Assembly: GCA_902461985.1 (NCBI GenBank)
Contig: CABQAB010000067.1
Coordinates: 1 to 9,075, forward strand
Direction: 5' to 3'
Origin: an uncultured Bacteroidales bacterium
GTDB taxonomy: Bacteria; Bacteroidota; Bacteroidia; Bacteroidales; UBA932
Length of the DNA stretch: 9,075 nt
Shown: positions 6,567-9,075 of the stretch, piece after piece
How positions within the stretch are numbered: the first letter of the stretch is position 1
Layout of the letters: each line of letters opens with the position of its first letter
The notes under the pieces: generated by a model
Database searches by the model: none
What the model saw: the letters and a program-made list of their open reading frames with translations, nothing else
What the model was told of the DNA's origin: nothing
Program-made: the position numbers and the translations under genes

Positions 6567-7079
6567 CTAATCCATACGGGTCACGACAAAGTCTTCAGGC
6601 AGGGCTGACACATCGAGAGTAAAAAAACTTTCATCCTTGAGAGGGATGAATTCCATAGAAGGGACGGTGATTTCTACCGTTCCTTTTTCAGTCTTTATCG
6701 ACACCGACTCAAGCCTCTTTCCGTCAGGCGAATATGAAGCCCTCACCGTACCGTCCGGAACAATGTCGGAAAGGCCGGATGCCTCATCCTGAACCACCTC
6801 CTTAGAAACATAATCCACAGTCCACACACAAGCGGAATTGCAGAAGATTGCGTAGTCCCTGCCTGTCACACGGAACCAGCCGTCCTGCCAGAATATGATC
6901 CCTTCGTATTGGAGCGGTACCTGGTCGATTTCAGCCAGCTTGAGAGTGAAGGAAGCGCTCAGGCAGGCATCTTTTCCGGAAAATCCGGCAAGCAGCGCGT
7001 CCACAGAAGTTTCGCGGGTCTGGGCCGATGCAACGATGGCAAGACCCAACGCCACAGCCATGACAAACAAGCGTTTCAT
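6567..7079 (-). CDS. LolA-like outer-membrane lipoprotein carrier family protein
   Basis: A 170-residue secreted protein. The signal peptide MKRLFVMAVALGLAIVASA is probably cleaved before Gln20, leaving a periplasmic protein of about 151 residues. The mature part shows the LolA-like pattern: ASFTLKL (residues 42-48), LQYEGIIFWQDGWFRVTG (56-73) for the early strands, CVWTVDYVSKEV (84-95), then alternating strands to the end. LolA shuttles lipoproteins through the periplasm to the outer membrane; Bacteroidota carry several divergent homologues, so chaperone activity is inferred. I chose the ATG at 7077-7079 because it starts a proper signal peptide; an in-frame start at 7106 adds nine residues that spoil it. 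It lies 71 bases downstream of the ftsK stop on the same strand, an arrangement I recall as common in Bacteroidales. It is convergent with the lipoprotein gene, with a 48-base gap. Confidence 0.8.
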   Translation of the reverse strand: MKRLFVMAVALGLAIVASAQTRETSVDALLAGFSGKDACLSASFTLKLAEIDQVPLQYEGIIFWQDGWFRVTGRDYAIFCNSACVWTVDYVSKEVVQDEASGLSDIVPDGTVRASYSPDGKRLESVSIKTEKGTVEITVPSMEFIPLKDESFFTLDVSALPEDFVVTRMD

Positions 7080-7112
7080 AATCAGAAAATGATAAGTAAT
7101 CTTCAAAAAATA

Positions 7113-7145
7113 ACCTGCCTCACATTACCAAAAATTCAAGCAGGT
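7113..7145 (-). terminator. Weak hairpin between ftsK and the lolA-like gene
   Basis: ACCTGC (7113-7118) and GCAGGT (7140-7145) can pair with a 21-base loop. On the minus strand the stem is followed by TTATTTTTTG. It could be an inefficient terminator or processing site after ftsK. The six-pair stem and long loop make this tentative. Confidence 0.25.
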
Positions 7146-7150
7146 GCTTC

Positions 7151-8845
7151 TCAGTTCCCTGTCGTAAATGAAGTGATTATGGATTCAAGTTCGGCAAAAT
7201 CCGAAACCATCACCTGGCGCGGCTTCGAACCTTCCTGAGGTCCGACTATACCTGCCGCCTCTAACTGGTCCATGATCCGGCCTGCACGGGCGTATCCCAG
7301 TCCCAATTTTCTCTGCAAATCGGAAGTAGAACCTTTCTGTGCCGTAAAGACCATCCTCGCAGCATCCGCAAACATCTCGTCAATGCGGGAAATGTCAATA
7401 GGTCCGGCATTAGACTCCGAATCGGTGCTTGGAGGAGAAGGCAGATAGTACGGTGTCGTATAGCACTCCTTGTAACCTGTCTGCCCGGCAATGAACTTGG
7501 TAATCCTGTCGATTTCAGGGGTGCTCACATAGGCACACTGCACCCTTTCCATCTCGACGCCGGCATAGAAGAGCATATCTCCCCTTCCAATCAGGTTGTC
7601 AGCACCAGGGGAATCAAGGATTGTCATGGAATCCATGCGGGAGACGGTCCTGAACGCGATTCGCATAGGGAAGTTTGTCTTTATGTCACCAGTGATGACT
7701 GAGACCGACGGCCTCTGGGTCGCGATAATCAGATGCAGACCGGCAGCACGCCCTTTCTGCGCAAGACGGATGATGGCTGAAGATATGCCTCTTGAAAGAG
7801 CCTTGCCCTCCTGTCCGAAGCCCGAAGACATCGTAAGGTCCGCGAACTCGTCGATGACCACGACAATATAAGGCAGATATTTATGTCCATCGGTCGGCAG
7901 CAGATGCCTGTCCTTGTATTTTTCGTTATAGTCCTTGAGCTTGTTCACGCCGGCCATCGCAAGAAGCTTGTACCTTTCGTCCATTTCCACACAAAGCGAG
8001 TTCAGAACGTCAGCCGCGTCCTTGGCCTTCTTTATGATGGCGTTTTCTTTCTCGTCCTCTTCCGATGCGGCCGTAGGGAGAACTGCAAGATAGTGCTTGA
8101 GAAGCCTGCCGTATGCCGTAAACTCCACCATCTTCGGATCTACGAACACGAATTTCAGCTCAGAAGGATGCTTTGCGTACAGCAAGGACGACACAATCAC
8201 GTTAAGCCCCACCGATTTACCCTGCTGAGTCGCACCTGCCACTAAAAGGTGAGGTGCGTTTGTGAGGTCGAAAATCTTGACCTGCTTGGTAATGGTGCAA
8301 CCTATAGCCACAGGAAGTTCAGCCTTGGACTCCCGGAAGGCCTCGTCATTGAGCATAGCCTTCAAAGGCACGATGGAGGACTTGCTGTTCGCGACTTCAA
8401 TTCCCACGGCATCGGCCAGCTGCACCACACGCACTCCTTTCGCACCGAGCGCGATTCCTATATCGTTCTGGATATTCTTGATTGAAGCAAGTTTCACTCC
8501 CGGTGCCGGGGTCACCTTGTAAAGCGTAACAGTAGGACCTGCAATTGCGGTGATGTCTGTAACCTTTATCCTGAAATTCAGAAGCGTGGTACGGATTTTC
8601 TGTATATATTCATTCTGCTCAGTCTGGGAGACAGTGAACATCTTGTCGGCATAGCTGTCGAGAAGGTCAAGCGAAGGGAATTGATATCTCTCCAGATCCA
8701 TGCGGTTGTCAATTCTCGGCAGTTCCTCAGTAACCTCGACATTCAGTTCCTGCGTCTCGACAATCACGTCTTTTCCGGCAGGCAAGTCCTGCTTGCCGGT
8801 GCCAGAGCCAACCGGCGCAGATGGAATCCGGCCCGGTTGGCACAT
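7151..8845 (-). CDS. ftsK: DNA translocase FtsK, motor and gamma domains (frame-shifted from its linker)
   Basis: The C-terminal motor of FtsK/SpoIIIE, the septal translocase that pumps chromosomal DNA and activates XerCD at dif. Numbering here is from the GTG at 8849-8851. The alpha domain is about 80-180. Walker A is GATQQGKS (206-213; Lys212). Walker B is IVVVIDEFADL (329-339; Asp334, Glu335). ATQRPSV (377-383) and the segment TNFPMRIAFRTVSRMDS (392-408) belong to the RecA-like beta domain. The winged-helix gamma domain that reads KOPS-like sites is about 484-552 and includes RKLGLGYARAGRIMDQLE. All of this is intact. However, this frame has stops at 8909-8914, and the acidic linker upstream is in another frame. 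The chosen start is the ATG at 8843-8845, which overlaps the linker's TAA; GTG at 8851 is the other option. In a normal gene neither would be a start. The four-helix membrane part lies outside the window. Confidence 0.93.
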   Translation of the reverse strand: MCQPGRIPSAPVGSGTGKQDLPAGKDVIVETQELNVEVTEELPRIDNRMDLERYQFPSLDLLDSYADKMFTVSQTEQNEYIQKIRTTLLNFRIKVTDITAIAGPTVTLYKVTPAPGVKLASIKNIQNDIGIALGAKGVRVVQLADAVGIEVANSKSSIVPLKAMLNDEAFRESKAELPVAIGCTITKQVKIFDLTNAPHLLVAGATQQGKSVGLNVIVSSLLYAKHPSELKFVFVDPKMVEFTAYGRLLKHYLAVLPTAASEEDEKENAIIKKAKDAADVLNSLCVEMDERYKLLAMAGVNKLKDYNEKYKDRHLLPTDGHKYLPYIVVVIDEFADLTMSSGFGQEGKALSRGISSAIIRLAQKGRAAGLHLIIATQRPSVSVITGDIKTNFPMRIAFRTVSRMDSMTILDSPGADNLIGRGDMLFYAGVEMERVQCAYVSTPEIDRITKFIAGQTGYKECYTTPYYLPSPPSTDSESNAGPIDISRIDEMFADAARMVFTAQKGSTSDLQRKLGLGYARAGRIMDQLEAAGIVGPQEGSKPRQVMVSDFAELESIITSFTTGN

Positions 8846-8854
8846 TAGCACATT
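8840..8854. repeat. 7-base direct repeat (period 8) at the ftsK frame break
   Basis: GCACATT occurs at 8840-8846 and again at 8848-8854, separated by one base. As an 8-base unit on the minus strand it reads CAATGTGC then TAATGTGC, 7 of 8 identical. Deleting one unit joins the acidic linker frame to the FtsK motor frame without a stop. The pattern fits a slipped-strand or small tandem duplication plus one substitution. Confidence 0.7.
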
Positions 8855-9075
8855 GACGCGGCAGCATCTGCACCGTCTTCGCCGGTAGCGGATGACCCTG
8901 CTGCATCCTCATCATCTTCCGTATCGTATTCTTCTCCGTCCGGACCGTTTCCGAACGGGCCGTCATTGTCCGTACAGGTCTCATCAAGACCGTCTTCAGC
9001 AGAGCCGGCCTCAACAGAACCGGCCTCAACAGAACCGTCTTCCGCAGAACAGCTTCTGTTTGATTTCTGCCAGTT
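8845..9075 (-). pseudogene. ftsK: FtsK acidic linker, upstream frame (partial, runs off the window edge)
   Basis: From the right edge this frame is open for 76 codons and ends at TAA (8845-8847). The peptide begins NWQKSN and is highly acidic: 22 Asp/Glu against 2 Lys/Arg in 76 residues, rich also in Gly, Ala and Ser. It includes GSVEAGSVEAGSAEDG and EEYDTEDDEDAAG. Such low-complexity acidic linkers join the membrane domain of FtsK to its motor. Its stop overlaps the motor ATG as TAATG, so termination-reinitiation could still give a separate motor polypeptide. Without the extra 8 bases the frame would read ...AAASMCQPGRIPSAP... straight into the motor. The 5' end and the membrane helices lie beyond the window. 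I call it part of a disrupted ftsK; an assembly error would also explain it. Confidence 0.7.
9005..9037. repeat. 15-base tandem repeat in the FtsK linker
   Basis: CCGGCCTCAACAGAA occurs at 9005-9019 and again at 9020-9034, followed by a further CCG. On the minus strand it encodes tandem GSVEA units in the acidic linker. The repeat length is a multiple of three, so copy changes would alter linker length without breaking the frame. Confidence 0.75.

Noticed and set aside
7080..7106. Upstream start at 7106 for the lolA-like gene
   Set aside because: It adds nine residues ahead of a complete, well-formed signal peptide.
8727..9029. 100-codon minus-strand frame over the FtsK linker, Arg- and Met-rich
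   Set aside because: It is the third frame of the repeat-rich linker. The acidic frame and the motor frame account for the coding signal.

Overview
The window looks like a chromosomal segment from a member of the Bacteroidota, most likely Bacteroidales. The evidence is a near-perfect TTTG-N20-TAnnTTTG promoter, two divergent gene pairs with TAnnTTTG -7 elements, weak or absent Shine-Dalgarno sequences at several starts, a lipoprotein with a Fibrobacter-type paralogous domain, and a LolA-like gene directly downstream of ftsK. I cannot assign a genus from sequence alone.

Layout, left to right. Positions 1-118 hold no gene, but 1-50 may be the outer end of an insertion sequence (weak). On the minus strand follow a PNPOx-fold flavoprotein (119-538), a 40-codon winged-helix remnant (583-705), recR (706-1323) and ackA (1327-2544). 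ackA and recR are 3 bases apart and look like one transcription unit. A 139-base divergent region (2545-2683) carries back-to-back promoters for ackA and for a compact comEC-like gene on the plus strand (2684-3799). That gene converges on a minus-strand ApbE-type lipoprotein (3819-4799). A second divergent region (4800-4877) separates apbE from a plus-strand pair: a lemA family gene (4878-5471) and a surface-type lipoprotein (5493-6518). These converge on a minus-strand lolA-like gene (6567-7079), which lies downstream of the ftsK motor region (7151-8845). The acidic linker of ftsK (8845-9075) runs off the right edge.

Most genes are housekeeping: recombinational repair (RecR), acetate/ATP metabolism (AckA), DNA uptake (ComEC-like), flavinylation (ApbE), chromosome segregation (FtsK) and envelope biogenesis (LolA-like). 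No tRNA, rRNA or CRISPR array was seen, and no multi-gene accessory system is evident.

The most notable observation is that ftsK is split by a frameshift between its acidic linker and its motor. A 7-base direct repeat with an 8-base period sits exactly at the break. Removing one 8-base unit restores a single frame. The same unit creates an overlapping stop/start TAATG. Second is the winged-helix remnant, which continues in the recR frame immediately after the recR stop codon.
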